This document shows positions 9,620 through 19,567 of a DNA stretch of 64,000 nt, in pieces. Numbering within the stretch: the first letter of the stretch is position 1; every line of letters begins with the position of its first letter. The DNA lies in contig NZ_JAJUBB010000009.1 in the NCBI RefSeq assembly GCF_028683135.1, forward strand, positions 124,001 through 188,000, given 5' to 3'. The notes beneath the pieces were generated by a model. It was not told where the DNA came from. It worked only from the letters and a program-made list of their open reading frames with translations, and searched no databases. Made by a program: the position numbers and the translations under genes. This DNA is from Enterovibrio qingdaonensis. Lineage in GTDB: Bacteria; Pseudomonadota; Gammaproteobacteria; Enterobacterales; Vibrionaceae.

Positions 9620-11050
9620 ATGAGTAAAGAAATTAAAACCCAAGTCGTGGTGCTGGGTTCAGGTCCTGCTGGTTATTCAGCCGCATTCCGTTGCGCGGAC
9701 TTGGGTCTGGAAACTGTTCTGGTAGAAAAGTACAGCACCTTAGGTGGTGTGTGCCTGAACGTGGGTTGTATTCCATCTAAAGCCCTGCTGCACGTAGCAA
9801 AAGTTATTGAAGAAGCCAAAGCGATGGCTGAGCACGGTGTTGTTTTTGGTGAGCCAACAACAGACATCAACAAAATTCGCCTTTGGAAAGATAAAGTTGT
9901 TACCCAACTGACTGGCGGTCTTGGCGGCATGGCCAAGATGCGTAAAGTTAACGTGGTTAACGGCTACGGTAAATTTACCGGCCCTAACACTATCGTTGTT
10001 GAAGGTGCTGATGGTGCAACCACCATTAACTTTGACAACGCGATCATCGCTGCGGGTTCACGCCCAATCGAGTTGCCGTTTATCCCACATGAAGACCCAC
10101 GTATTTGGGACTCAACTGACGCACTGGAACTGAAAGAAGTTCCAGAGAAGCTGTTGGTTATGGGTGGCGGCATCATCGGCCTAGAAATGGGTACCGTATA
10201 CGATGCGCTGGGTTCTCAAATTGACGTGGTTGAAATGTTCGACCAAGTTATCCCAGCAGCAGACAAAGACATCGTTAAAGTCTTCACTAAGCGTATCAGC
10301 AAGAAGTTTAACTTGATGCTGGAAACCAAAGTAACTGCGGTTGAAGCGAAAGAAGACGGCATCTACGTAACAATGGAAGGCAAGAAAGCACCTGCTGAGC
10401 CTACGCGTTACGATGCAGTGCTGGTGGCTATCGGCCGTGTACCAAATGGTAAACTTCTGGATGCAGAAAAAGCGGGTATCGAAGTTGATGAGCGTGGCTT
10501 TATCAACGTTGATAAACAACTGCGTACCAATGTTGCTCACATTCATGCGATCGGTGACGTTGTTGGTCAACCGATGCTTGCGCACAAAGGTGTGCATGAA
10601 GGTCACGTAGCAGCAGAAGTTATTGCCGGTAAGAAGCACTACTTCGATCCTAAAGTTATTCCTTCAATTGCTTACACTGAGCCAGAAGTTGCTTGGGTTG
10701 GTAAGACAGAGAAAGAAGCGAAAGCGGAAGGTATCAACTACGAAGTTGCGACGTTCCCATGGGCGGCTTCTGGTCGTGCAATCGCCTCTGACTGTTCAGA
10801 TGGTATGACCAAGATGATCTTCGACAAAGACACGCACCGTGTAATCGGTGGTGCAGTTGTGGGTACTAACGGTGGTGAACTGTTGGGCGAAATCGGTCTG
10901 GCTATCGAGATGGGCTGTGATGCAGAAGACATCGCATTGACCATCCACGCACACCCAACTCTGCATGAGTCTGTCGGTCTGGCTGCGGAAGTGTTTGAAG
11001 GCTCAATCACTGACCTACCAAATGCAAAAGCAGTGAAAAAGAAGAAGTAA
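9620..11050 (+). CDS. lpd: Dihydrolipoyl dehydrogenase (E3)
   Basis: Lpd is the FAD flavoprotein that reoxidises dihydrolipoyl groups of the pyruvate and 2-oxoglutarate dehydrogenases and the glycine cleavage system. It has the FAD motif GSGPAGYSAA near residue 13, the redox disulfide GGVCLNVGCIPSK near 43-54, an NAD-binding GGGIIGLEMG near 183, and the C-terminal His-Glu pair in HAHPTLHESVG. The product is 476 residues (E. coli 474). It lies 218 bases after aceF, long enough for its own promoter, as in E. coli. A GAGGTC site precedes the ATG. It ends with a strong terminator. Confidence 0.97.
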   Translation: MSKEIKTQVVVLGSGPAGYSAAFRCADLGLETVLVEKYSTLGGVCLNVGCIPSKALLHVAKVIEEAKAMAEHGVVFGEPTTDINKIRLWKDKVVTQLTGGLGGMAKMRKVNVVNGYGKFTGPNTIVVEGADGATTINFDNAIIAAGSRPIELPFIPHEDPRIWDSTDALELKEVPEKLLVMGGGIIGLEMGTVYDALGSQIDVVEMFDQVIPAADKDIVKVFTKRISKKFNLMLETKVTAVEAKEDGIYVTMEGKKAPAEPTRYDAVLVAIGRVPNGKLLDAEKAGIEVDERGFINVDKQLRTNVAHIHAIGDVVGQPMLAHKGVHEGHVAAEVIAGKKHYFDPKVIPSIAYTEPEVAWVGKTEKEAKAEGINYEVATFPWAASGRAIASDCSDGMTKMIFDKDTHRVIGGAVVGTNGGELLGEIGLAIEMGCDAEDIALTIHAHPTLHESVGLAAEVFEGSITDLPNAKAVKKKK

Positions 11051-11070
11051 TTTCTGATTTTTGACCGAGA

Positions 11071-11097
11071 AAAGCACCTCTATTGAGGTGCTTTTTT
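11071..11097 (+). terminator. Intrinsic terminator after lpd
   Basis: A perfect 10-bp stem AAAGCACCTC / GAGGTGCTTT with a TATT loop is followed by a T-run. Confidence 0.92.
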
Positions 11098-11450
11098 TAT
11101 GCCTGTCGTCTTCGCAAAACGGTGCAGGCTTTGGTTTTCTATCTTGGCTTGCGTCAAGAATTGGAATTAAGCGCAAACTTTTCATGTAACTTCTACCAAA
11201 CGCTCTTCGTTTTTAATGCGAAGTCATACTTTCTCTAAATTATGTTTTTTATCAATGAGCTAGTGCATTACTATTTCGTTGCTGAGCATAGGGCTATAAG
11301 TGATTGTTTTCTTGTTGTAAGTCCTGCAACAATGCGGTTATTTGTTGCTTCCAATTTACCTACACTTACCTACCCATGACAGTTCGGTCACTTTCTTAGC
11401 CGCGAAAACCACCTTTGACTTTCTTTTTTGTTTCGCCTGCTGAGGGATTT
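11098..11450. other. Gene-free region upstream of the chemoreceptor
   Basis: About 350 bases between the lpd terminator and the chemoreceptor start. No convincing coding frame or palindrome was found. It presumably carries the chemoreceptor promoter, which I could not place with confidence. Confidence 0.5.
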
Positions 11451-13094
11451 ATGCACGTTTTAAATCAACTTTCATTTCGTACGAAGCTTTTTATGCCCGT
11501 GACGTTTGTTAGTGTTGTTTTCATTGCTGTTTTGGTGATGTCTTACCAGACGTTTGGGCGTCAGGTTGCTTTAAATAACGATCTAAGTCTTAAACTTCAA
11601 CCGACGTTTGAGAGCGTGGAAGATGCTTACAGAGATTTATACCAAGTATTAGGTAGCTTGGAAGGAATGTTAGCGAAAGGCATTTCTCCTGAGGTTGTCA
11701 AAGCGCAACAATTTGAGTTTGATGACAATGCCCCAAAGGCCTTGCCGCGTCTTCAAAAATTCCAAGGGTTGATTGATGAGGGATTGGTTGACTCATCGTT
11801 GCAGCAAACGCTGGATACCTTGACTGCTCGCACTCAAGCTTGGGTTTCAAGTATAGAGCCCTTGATTCGTAACCCCGACGATGCACAAGCAAACTATCGC
11901 AGTCAGCAAGACGATATTGCCGAAAATTTCGAGCACATTCGCGACGAAATCAAAGTCCTTGAAAAGGCGATTGCCAAAGCCTCGGAACAAGTATCACACG
12001 AGATTCAGTCTTCGACTCTGTTTGTAGAGCGCATTATTCTTGGTGGAACACTGGCAGCGGTATTACTTGCTGTGCTTGGTAGTGTGGCGTTGGCTCGCAT
12101 GCTGCTTAAGCCTCTAAGAGAAATGGGAACGGCACTAGAGAATATTGCGTCAGGGGACGGTGACCTGACACAACGCCTGAATGTCTATAGCCAAGATGAA
12201 GTCGGTCAGTTGGGCACGTCATTCAATCTGTTTGTAGAAAAAATTCAAAAGAGTATTCAAGAAGTGGTTGATGCTTCCAACCACTTACATAAACAAACAA
12301 GTCAGATAGAAAAAGCGATCCGCAGTAGCGTGAACCAAACAGAAAGCCAACAGCGAGAAAGTGACATGATTGCGGCTGCTGTGCAGGAGATGAGCGCAAG
12401 TAGCATGCAGATCAGTCAAAATGCTACCGATGCTGCAGACGCCACGCAGACCGCGACTCAGGAGATTGTGGCTGCGCAAGACAGTGTGGCAAGCACAGTT
12501 GGCGCAATGGCAGAGCTTAGAAATACGATCGACGAGTCTCAGCAGATGATCACGGCACTGAACAATGATGTTGACCGTATTGCATCAATTATTGATGTTA
12601 TTCGTGGTATCGCAGAGCAAACTAACCTACTGGCTTTAAATGCCGCTATTGAAGCAGCGCGCGCTGGCGAGCAGGGGCGTGGATTTGCTGTGGTTGCTGA
12701 TGAAGTCCGCATGTTGGCAAATAAAACCCAGCAGAGCACGGAAGAAATTCGCGACATGATTGAACGATTAGAAGCGGGTACGAAGAATGCCGTTTCTTCG
12801 ATGGATAAAAGCAGTGATGCGAGCAATGCGACCGTTTCTCGCGTTCAACAAACGTCAGAGTATCTCGATGCGGTGTCGCATATGGTCATGACAATCAACG
12901 ACCAAAACAGCCAAGTTGCGGCTGCGTCTGCACAGCAGAAAGTTGTCTCGGAAGATGTTAACCGCAATATTCATGGCATTGTGGAAAATGGCAAGTCGGT
13001 GCACAAACATCTGAGTGATGTGGAATTGATTTGTCGCGAGTTAGCGCAGAAAAGTCGGCAGCTTGATGAGGTCGTAAGCGGATTTCGCGTTTAG
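11451..13094 (+). CDS. Methyl-accepting chemotaxis protein (transmembrane)
   Basis: This transmembrane chemoreceptor signals ligand occupancy to CheA/CheW. ATG at 11451 (547 residues) is preferred over an upstream TTG because GAGG sits 5 bases before it and the protein then begins close to a membrane segment. TM1 lies at about residues 13-32. A periplasmic domain of about 155 residues follows, largely helical and without cysteines. TM2 lies near 190-212 ([15 protein letters not shown]), then a HAMP domain ([24 protein letters not shown]) and the signalling domain with the hairpin tip [18 protein letters not shown]. The C terminus has no WxxF pentapeptide. The ligand is unknown. It is a single-gene unit with its own terminator. 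Confidence 0.92.
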   Translation: MHVLNQLSFRTKLFMPVTFVSVVFIAVLVMSYQTFGRQVALNNDLSLKLQPTFESVEDAYRDLYQVLGSLEGMLAKGISPEVVKAQQFEFDDNAPKALPRLQKFQGLIDEGLVDSSLQQTLDTLTARTQAWVSSIEPLIRNPDDAQANYRSQQDDIAENFEHIRDEIKVLEKAIAKASEQVSHEIQSSTLFVERIILGGTLAAVLLAVLGSVALARMLLKPLREMGTALENIASGDGDLTQRLNVYSQDEVGQLGTSFNLFVEKIQKSIQEVVDASNHLHKQTSQIEKAIRSSVNQTESQQRESDMIAAAVQEMSASSMQISQNATDAADATQTATQEIVAAQDSVASTVGAMAELRNTIDESQQMITALNNDVDRIASIIDVIRGIAEQTNLLALNAAIEAARAGEQGRGFAVVADEVRMLANKTQQSTEEIRDMIERLEAGTKNAVSSMDKSSDASNATVSRVQQTSEYLDAVSHMVMTINDQNSQVAAASAQQKVVSEDVNRNIHGIVENGKSVHKHLSDVELICRELAQKSRQLDEVVSGFRV

Positions 13095-13118
13095 GGTGCC
13101 TGAAACCTCCTACTGACA

Positions 13119-13147
13119 AAGCACCGTGGAAACACGGTGCTTTTTTA
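13119..13147 (+). terminator. Intrinsic terminator after the chemoreceptor
   Basis: A 10-bp stem AAGCACCGTG / CACGGTGCTT (13119-13128, 13133-13142) with a GAAA tetraloop is followed by a T-run. Confidence 0.92.
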
Positions 13148-13267
13148 TTGAAACAAAACCACTTCTTTCAGGTACGGGGGCCATTTCCTGACCGTAAATT
13201 TACCTCTCAATGGTAAGCTGATTATCATATTAAGGTCAGACAGCTTCCATGATTAGGATACGGATCC

Positions 13268-15535
13268 ATGTTTTTCAGGAATTTACGCACTCTCTTTAGG
13301 TTCCAATATGTGCTTATAGCAATGCTAGCCAGCACCTTGCCAGCATATGCCCATGAGCATGCAGAGCGGCCAACAGTAGGTTTGGTCCTTGGCGGCGGCG
13401 GGGCCAAGGGTGCTGCGCATGTCGGCGTATTGCGTGCATTGGAAGAGATGAAGATTCCGGTCGACTATATCGCGGGTACCAGCATGGGGGCTTACGTTGG
13501 TGGCCTTTACGCGCTGGGTATGTCAGCACAAGAAATTGAAGTATTGATGGACCGCATCGATTGGAATGCGGGGTATGTTGATCGTGTTTATCGAGGCGAT
13601 CGACGGATCCGAGACAAAGAGCATGAGGATCGATACAACCTATCAACCAACCTTGGCTTTGACCTAAAAAGCCTTAAAACACCTCAGGGGATTGTTCAGG
13701 GTCAGAATATGATTCGAATTCTCCGAGAATCTACCGGTAATCCACCAGTTTTTACGTCGTTCAATGAGCTGGTTATCCCGTTTCGTGCTGTGGCCACAGA
13801 CATTGAAAAATTACAGCCTGTCGTGATTGGTGATGGGCAATTAACGGAAGCTATGTTGGCGAGTATGGCGGTGCCGGGCGCATTGCCACCTGTGGAATTG
13901 CACGGACGTTATCTTGTGGATGGCGGCCCAGTTAATAACATGCCCGTTGATGTCGCAAAAGCACTGGGTGCCGATATTGTTATCGCGGTTGATATCAGCA
14001 CAGATTATGCACCTGCTGCTGAGCTTGGTTCATACCTGCAGGTGATGAATCAGCTTGTGAACTTTATGGTACGTAACAGTACCGACGTTCAGATTGGTAA
14101 CATGTCAGACAGCGATATTTTGCTGACGCCTGATGTTGGCAATATGGAAACAACCGAATTTGATCGCATGCCTGAGGCCTTTGAAAAAGGGTATCAGATC
14201 GCTAAGCAAAACAAGACAAAGCTCAGTCAACTCGCATTAAGTTCTGGCGATTATCAGCAATACATTGAGGAAAAGCAGCGTCGTCGCCGTCAAATGTTAC
14301 ATGGCGATATGTTGTCGATTGACCAAATTGTGTTGAACAACGACACCAGCTTTTCTGATGATGTTTTAACCGAAAGGTTGGATCTAAAACTCGGACAAAT
14401 GAATGCGAAAGAGCTCGAAGAGTCAGTTCGTAACCTTTACGCTCTCGACCGTTTCGAAACCGTGCGTTATCACATAGAGCAAAAGGGTAAAGACAATGTG
14501 CTCGTCGTCGATGTGAAGGAAAAAAGTTGGGGACCAAACTTTGTCGATTTCCGGTTTTCGTTGGAAGACAACTTTGAGTCTGATACTAACTTTTCAGCCG
14601 GCTTTAGTATTAACTCCACGGGGTTAACTGAAAATGGGGCGGAGCTTAGAACCACGTTTGAGATAGGCACTGACAAGCGCGCGCAAGCTGAACTGTACTT
14701 CCCGTTTACCGCAGATCAGCTCTTTTTCGCAGAAGTCTTAGGTGGGTTTGAGGTTCGAGAGCGTCAAGAGTTTTACCGTTCGCCTGAGCCGACACTGGAA
14801 GAAGTGGATTTCACCCTTTCTACGCGTTACAGCGAAGTCAGAGGGGATATTGGGATTGGGTGGCAACCAAAACTTTGGAGTGAGTTTAAGCTTGGTTATC
14901 GCTATATCAAAGGGGAGGAAGAGTTCTCGGGTGGTCTGGTAGAGCAGGACTACACGCGTGAAATTCCCTATATCAGCATGACATTAGATACGTTGGATAA
15001 TCGTGTCTTCCCGAATCGCGGCGGGTATCTGCATGCCTCTTTGGGCTACGCCAACGACAAACTTAACGACGGCAGCGTCTCTTCTTCAGAGTCCATGGTT
15101 TTTAATTCGGAAGGGATTTATGCGGAGAGTTGGGGGAAACATACCCTTTATGGAAAGGCGAAATATGGCACCATCAATGAGCGTGTGGGCAATGTACTTA
15201 TCGAACCTCACGAGCTCGGAGGGTTCTTGAATCTTTCTGGTATTGCCAAAGACTCGCTATGGGCAAATAACATTGCATTTGGGGCGGCAGTGTATCGCTA
15301 TCGATTGTTGGACAACGACTTTGGGATTTTCACCTCCCCTGTCTATTTAGGGGCTTCGTTGGAATATGGTGGAGTGTGGAATAACCCAGATTTTTCGCTT
15401 AAAGATGTACCGTTTTACACGGCAGGCAGTATATTTGCTGGGGTAGATTCGCCATTAGGCCCAATGATCATCGCCTATGGTCGTACAGAAAATGATCTCG
15501 ATTCGTTCTATTTTATAGTCGGGTCCCAATTCTAA
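13268..15535 (+). CDS. Patatin-like phospholipase with BamA-type barrel (PlpD/type Vd-like)
   Basis: The N terminus has a signal peptide ending near PAYA. A patatin lipase domain (about residues 35-310) follows with the oxyanion loop GGGGAKG, the nucleophile elbow GTSMG and the dyad aspartate in DGGPVNN. A POTRA-like domain (about 345-425, IDQIVLNNDTSFSDDVL onward) and a C-terminal 16-strand-type surface-antigen barrel (about 440-755) end in an aromatic strand, FYFIVGSQF. This is the layout of Pseudomonas PlpD, the type Vd secretion family. The likely role is phospholipase activity at the cell surface. Whether the patatin domain is exported through the barrel or stays in the periplasm cannot be seen. 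At 755 residues it has the family size. It is monocistronic. Confidence 0.88.
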   Translation: MFFRNLRTLFRFQYVLIAMLASTLPAYAHEHAERPTVGLVLGGGGAKGAAHVGVLRALEEMKIPVDYIAGTSMGAYVGGLYALGMSAQEIEVLMDRIDWNAGYVDRVYRGDRRIRDKEHEDRYNLSTNLGFDLKSLKTPQGIVQGQNMIRILRESTGNPPVFTSFNELVIPFRAVATDIEKLQPVVIGDGQLTEAMLASMAVPGALPPVELHGRYLVDGGPVNNMPVDVAKALGADIVIAVDISTDYAPAAELGSYLQVMNQLVNFMVRNSTDVQIGNMSDSDILLTPDVGNMETTEFDRMPEAFEKGYQIAKQNKTKLSQLALSSGDYQQYIEEKQRRRRQMLHGDMLSIDQIVLNNDTSFSDDVLTERLDLKLGQMNAKELEESVRNLYALDRFETVRYHIEQKGKDNVLVVDVKEKSWGPNFVDFRFSLEDNFESDTNFSAGFSINSTGLTENGAELRTTFEIGTDKRAQAELYFPFTADQLFFAEVLGGFEVRERQEFYRSPEPTLEEVDFTLSTRYSEVRGDIGIGWQPKLWSEFKLGYRYIKGEEEFSGGLVEQDYTREIPYISMTLDTLDNRVFPNRGGYLHASLGYANDKLNDGSVSSSESMVFNSEGIYAESWGKHTLYGKAKYGTINERVGNVLIEPHELGGFLNLSGIAKDSLWANNIAFGAAVYRYRLLDNDFGIFTSPVYLGASLEYGGVWNNPDFSLKDVPFYTAGSIFAGVDSPLGPMIIAYGRTENDLDSFYFIVGSQF

Positions 15536-15720
15536 CGGACTGATTTTTGAGGAGCACAACGTGCTTTCTCAGTACTGAATTGAATGTTTCATTCCATGGC
15601 TGGAATTTAATATTTGGTTAAAAAGTGATAACATGTCAGCTTCGTTATGCAGGCGCATAAGAAAGATAGTTAGCCCTACACTTCAGCGCGCGCCTGCCAA
15701 CCGAGCTTAATTCCAAGGAT

Positions 15721-15741
15721 GTCTGACCGTGACGGCCAGAC
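15721..15741 (+). promoter_or_regulatory. Hairpin in the acnB leader
   Basis: GTCTGACCG and CGGCCAGAC pair with one A/C mismatch round a TGA loop. The structure ends about 10 bases before the ribosome site (GAGG, 15750-15753) of acnB. It could affect translation or mRNA stability; the role is unknown. Confidence 0.35.
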
Positions 15742-15761
15742 CGTAATATGAGGAAAATGTC

Positions 15762-18359
15762 GTGCTTGAAGCCTACCGTAAACACGTCGAAGAACGTGCA
15801 GCTCAGGGCATCGTCCCTAAACCATTAGACGCGGAGCAAACCGCGGGCTTGATCGAACTTCTTAAGAACCCACCCGCTGGCGAAGAAGCGGTACTGATCG
15901 ATCTTCTTGAAAACCGTATTCCACCTGGTGTTGATGAAGCCGCCTATGTTAAAGCGGGCTTTCTGTCTGCAGTTGCAGTTGGCGAGGCAAGCTCTCCGCT
16001 GGTTAGCAAAGAAAAAGCGGTAGAACTATTGGGAACGATGCAAGGTGGTTACAACATTGAATCACTGATTGCGCTGCTGGATGATGACGCGCTAGCACCT
16101 ATCGCAGCAAAAGCACTTTCTCACACACTGCTGATGTTTGATGCTTTCTACGATGTTGAAGAAAAGGCGAAAGCGGGCAACGCGCATGCGAAGCAAGTCA
16201 TGCAGTCTTGGGCAGATGCAGAATGGTTCCTGTCAAAGCCTAATGTGCCAGAGAAAGTGACACTGACCGTATTTAAAGTCACGGGTGAAACCAACACCGA
16301 CGACTTGTCACCAGCACCAGATGCGTGGTCGCGTCCTGATATTCCACTGCATGCTCTGGCGATGCTGAAAAACGAGCGTGACGGTATCAACCCTGATCAA
16401 GCGGGTGTTGTTGGCCCAATCAAACAAATCGAAGCTCTGCAGGAAAAAGGTCACCAACTGGTTTACGTGGGTGACGTTGTAGGTACGGGTTCTTCTCGTA
16501 AATCTGCAACCAACTCTGTGCTGTGGTTCATGGGTGATGACATCCCATTCGTACCGAACAAGCGTGCAGGCGGATTCTGTCTTGGCGGTAAGATTGCGCC
16601 TATCTTCTTCAACACGATGGAAGATGCGGGTGCACTGCCAATCGAACTGGACGTTTCCAAGCTGAATATGGGGGACGTGATCGACGTTTATCCGTTCAAA
16701 GGCGAAGTGCGCAGCAACGCGACAGACGACGTACTGTCTACCTTCAAACTGAAAACTGACGTGCTGTACGACGAAGTGCGTGCAGGCGGCCGTATCCCTC
16801 TGATCATTGGCCGTGGTCTGACTGACCGTGCGCGTGAAGCTCTGGGCCTTGATGCTTCAGATGTGTTCCGTCGCCCACAAGCGGTTGCTGACACGGGCAA
16901 AGGATTTACCCTTGGTCAGAAAATGGTAGGTAAAGCATGTGGTGTTGAAGGTATCCGTCCTGGCACTTACTGTGAGCCTAAGATGACCACTGTCGGTTCT
17001 CAGGACACCACCGGTCCTATGACCCGTGATGAACTGAAAGACCTTGCGTGTCTTGGTTTCTCTGCCGATTTGACCATGCAGTCTTTCTGTCACACCTCTG
17101 CATATCCAAAACCTGTCGATGTAAACACGCACCATACGCTGCCAGATTTCATCATGAACCGTGGCGGTGTGTCTCTGCGCCCAGGTGATGGTGTTATCCA
17201 CTCATGGCTGAACCGCATGCTGCTGCCTGATACCGTAGGTACTGGTGGTGACTCGCACACCCGTTTCCCTCTGGGTATCTCGTTCCCAGCAGGTTCTGGT
17301 CTGGTTGCGTTTGCGGCGGCAACAGGTGTTATGCCTCTGGATATGCCTGAGTCAATTTTGGTTCGCTTCAAAGGTGAAATGCAGCCGGGTATCACGCTGC
17401 GTGATCTGGTGCATGCGATCCCTTACTACGCAATCAAGCAAGGTCTGCTGACCGTTGAGAAAGCAGGTAAGATCAATGCATTCTCTGGCCGAATTTTGGA
17501 AATCGAAGGTGTTGATCACCTGACAGTTGAGCAGGCGTTCGAGCTGTCTGATGCATCAGCAGAGCGTTCAGCAGCGGGTTGTACTGTGAAGCTGTCGCAA
17601 GAGTCGGTTTCTGAGTACCTGTCTTCTAACATCGTGATGTTGAAGTGGATGATCAGTGAGGGTTATGGCGACCGCCGTACCATCGAGCGTCGTATCGCAG
17701 CGATGGAAGCATGGTTGGCAAATCCAGAGTTGATGGAAGCAGACAAAGATGCAGAGTATGCAGAAGTGATCGAAATCGATCTGGCTGAGATCAACGAGCC
17801 GATTCTGTGTGCGCCGAACGACCCGGATGATGCGCGTTTGCTCTCTGACGTTGCGGGTGACAAGGTTGACGAAGTGTTTATCGGTAGCTGTATGACCAAC
17901 ATTGGTCACTTCCGTGCTGCAGGTAAATTGCTGGATAAGTTCGGCGGCACGCTGGAAACCCGTTTGTGGGTTGCGCCACCGACTAAGATGGACCGTGACC
18001 AACTGACCGAAGAAGGTTACTACGGTATCTACGGCCGTGCAGGTGTTCGTATTGAAACGCCAGGGTGTTCGCTGTGTATGGGTAACCAAGCGCGTGTTGC
18101 TGACAAAGCAACCGTACTGTCTACCTCAACCCGTAACTTCCCGAACCGCTTGGGTACAGGTGCAAATGTATACTTGTCGTCCGCCGAACTTGCTTCTGTG
18201 GGTGCGATTATCGGCCGTATCCCAACGGTTGAAGAGTATCTGGAGTACGCGAAGCAAATCGATGCAACTGCTGCTGATACTTACCGTTACCTGAACTTCC
18301 ATCGCATGGATCAGTACACCAAGAAAGCGGATGAAGTGATCATTCAAGCCGCTGTTTAA
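15762..18359 (+). CDS. acnB: Aconitate hydratase B
   Basis: AcnB isomerises citrate and isocitrate in the TCA cycle using a [4Fe-4S] cluster, and as the apo-protein binds mRNA in E. coli. It begins [16 protein letters not shown] from a GTG start with GAGG upstream. The layout is the B type: the HEAT-like domain comes first (about 1-160), then the swivel domain with [18 protein letters not shown], then the cluster-binding core with cysteines in [11 protein letters not shown] and [12 protein letters not shown]. At 865 residues it matches E. coli AcnB. A hairpin lies in its leader and a strong terminator follows. Confidence 0.97.
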   Translation: MLEAYRKHVEERAAQGIVPKPLDAEQTAGLIELLKNPPAGEEAVLIDLLENRIPPGVDEAAYVKAGFLSAVAVGEASSPLVSKEKAVELLGTMQGGYNIESLIALLDDDALAPIAAKALSHTLLMFDAFYDVEEKAKAGNAHAKQVMQSWADAEWFLSKPNVPEKVTLTVFKVTGETNTDDLSPAPDAWSRPDIPLHALAMLKNERDGINPDQAGVVGPIKQIEALQEKGHQLVYVGDVVGTGSSRKSATNSVLWFMGDDIPFVPNKRAGGFCLGGKIAPIFFNTMEDAGALPIELDVSKLNMGDVIDVYPFKGEVRSNATDDVLSTFKLKTDVLYDEVRAGGRIPLIIGRGLTDRAREALGLDASDVFRRPQAVADTGKGFTLGQKMVGKACGVEGIRPGTYCEPKMTTVGSQDTTGPMTRDELKDLACLGFSADLTMQSFCHTSAYPKPVDVNTHHTLPDFIMNRGGVSLRPGDGVIHSWLNRMLLPDTVGTGGDSHTRFPLGISFPAGSGLVAFAAATGVMPLDMPESILVRFKGEMQPGITLRDLVHAIPYYAIKQGLLTVEKAGKINAFSGRILEIEGVDHLTVEQAFELSDASAERSAAGCTVKLSQESVSEYLSSNIVMLKWMISEGYGDRRTIERRIAAMEAWLANPELMEADKDAEYAEVIEIDLAEINEPILCAPNDPDDARLLSDVAGDKVDEVFIGSCMTNIGHFRAAGKLLDKFGGTLETRLWVAPPTKMDRDQLTEEGYYGIYGRAGVRIETPGCSLCMGNQARVADKATVLSTSTRNFPNRLGTGANVYLSSAELASVGAIIGRIPTVEEYLEYAKQIDATAADTYRYLNFHRMDQYTKKADEVIIQAAV

Positions 18360-18378
18360 CGCTTGAATCATTGATACG

Positions 18379-18406
18379 AAAAAGCCTCCGAATGCGGAGG
18401 CTTTTT
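18379..18406 (+). terminator. Terminator between convergent acnB and glycerate kinase
   Basis: A 12-bp stem AAAAAGCCTCCG / CGGAGGCTTTTT with an AATG loop. It can serve acnB on the plus strand and, as an A/T-flanked stem, possibly the glycerate kinase operon on the minus strand. Confidence 0.9.
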
Positions 18407-18421
18407 GTTTTTGGCTAGGTG

Positions 18422-19555
18422 CTACAGCTTGATGCTGAGCATTCTCGCAACATTGGCTGCGGTGTTTTCAACGTTCACTGCACCTTCGCGTAGGGCTTCT
18501 TCTAACGACACCGAACGTGGCACCACACTGAATACTGCATCGATACCGTGTTCGTGCACGATATCAACATCGTTAGACAAACAACCTGCGATGCCAATCA
18601 CGGGTAAGTTGAATTGCTTGGCACAACGCGCGACACCTATCGGGGTTTTGCCATGAACAGTTTGGCTGTCCATGCGACCTTCACCTGTGATCACCAGATC
18701 GGCATCTTTCAGATGTTCAGATAAGTTCACTGCGTCCATCACGATGTTGATGCCTGGGCGAAGATCTGCATTGAAAATACCCATCAGGGCTGCACCCATA
18801 CCGCCAGCAGCACCCGCACCTGCGCTGTTTTTAACATCGCGACCCAGCTGTGCACTCATCAAGTCGGCGTAGTGGGACAAGTTTGCGTCTAGCTTCAGGA
18901 CCATGCTAGGTGTTGCGCCTTTCTGTGGGCCGAAAATCGCAGATGCACCTTTCTCGCCACACAGCGGGTTGTCTACGTCACATGCCACTTCCAGCTTGAT
19001 GCTTTTCAGGCGTGAATCCATCTCGGAGCAGTCGATGGTGTGCAGGTTTTCCAATGCACCGCCGCCATGACCAATGTCTTTACCTTCTTTATCCAGCAGT
19101 TTCACACCCAACGCTTGTGCCATGCCTGCACCACCATCATTGGTAGAGCTGCCGCCGATTCCGACAATCAGGTGCTTCGCGCCGTGCTCGATAGCGGCTT
19201 TGATTAGCTCGCCTGTTCCGAAGCTGGTGGTGATTAGCGGGTTTCGTTGTGAAGGAGGAACCAAATGTAAGCCCGATGCCGCGGCCATTTCGATAACAGC
19301 GGTTTCGCCGTCACCTAATAGGCCAAAGAAACCTTCTACTGGTGTACCTAAAGGGCCTGTAACCACAACATCGATAATGCGGCCACCTGTTGCATCAACC
19401 AACGACTGGACTGTACCTTCGCCGCCATCGGCCATTGGCAGTTTTACGATCTCTGCATCAGGAAGAACACGACGGAAGCCATTTTCAATCGCAACGGCAA
19501 CATCCATTGCTGACAAACTTTCTTTATAAGAATCTGGGGCAATAACAATTTTCAT
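18422..19555 (-). CDS. garK: Glycerate kinase (GarK/GlxK type)
   Basis: This enzyme phosphorylates D-glycerate (glycerate 2-kinase in E. coli), the last step of glucarate/galactarate and glyoxylate use. The N terminus MKIVIAPDSYKESLSA and the glycine-rich GIGGSSTNDGGAGMAQALG are family signatures. The 377-residue length is normal. The start at 19555 is preferred because AGGA lies 8 bases upstream; the frame runs two codons further. It is 12 bases downstream of a GntP-type permease on the same strand and close to cdaR, which suggests a glycerate or sugar-acid uptake operon. Other aldarate enzymes are not in the window. Confidence 0.93.
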   Translation of the reverse strand: MKIVIAPDSYKESLSAMDVAVAIENGFRRVLPDAEIVKLPMADGGEGTVQSLVDATGGRIIDVVVTGPLGTPVEGFFGLLGDGETAVIEMAAASGLHLVPPSQRNPLITTSFGTGELIKAAIEHGAKHLIVGIGGSSTNDGGAGMAQALGVKLLDKEGKDIGHGGGALENLHTIDCSEMDSRLKSIKLEVACDVDNPLCGEKGASAIFGPQKGATPSMVLKLDANLSHYADLMSAQLGRDVKNSAGAGAAGGMGAALMGIFNADLRPGINIVMDAVNLSEHLKDADLVITGEGRMDSQTVHGKTPIGVARCAKQFNLPVIGIAGCLSNDVDIVHEHGIDAVFSVVPRSVSLEEALREGAVNVENTAANVARMLSIKL

Positions 19556-19567
19556 CAGCAACGTCCT

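Noticed and set aside
10181..10639. 152-residue minus-strand open frame
   Set aside because: Antisense to lpd, without homology or ribosome site.
17568..18089. 173-residue minus-strand open frame
   Set aside because: Antisense shadow of acnB; composition is unlike a real protein.
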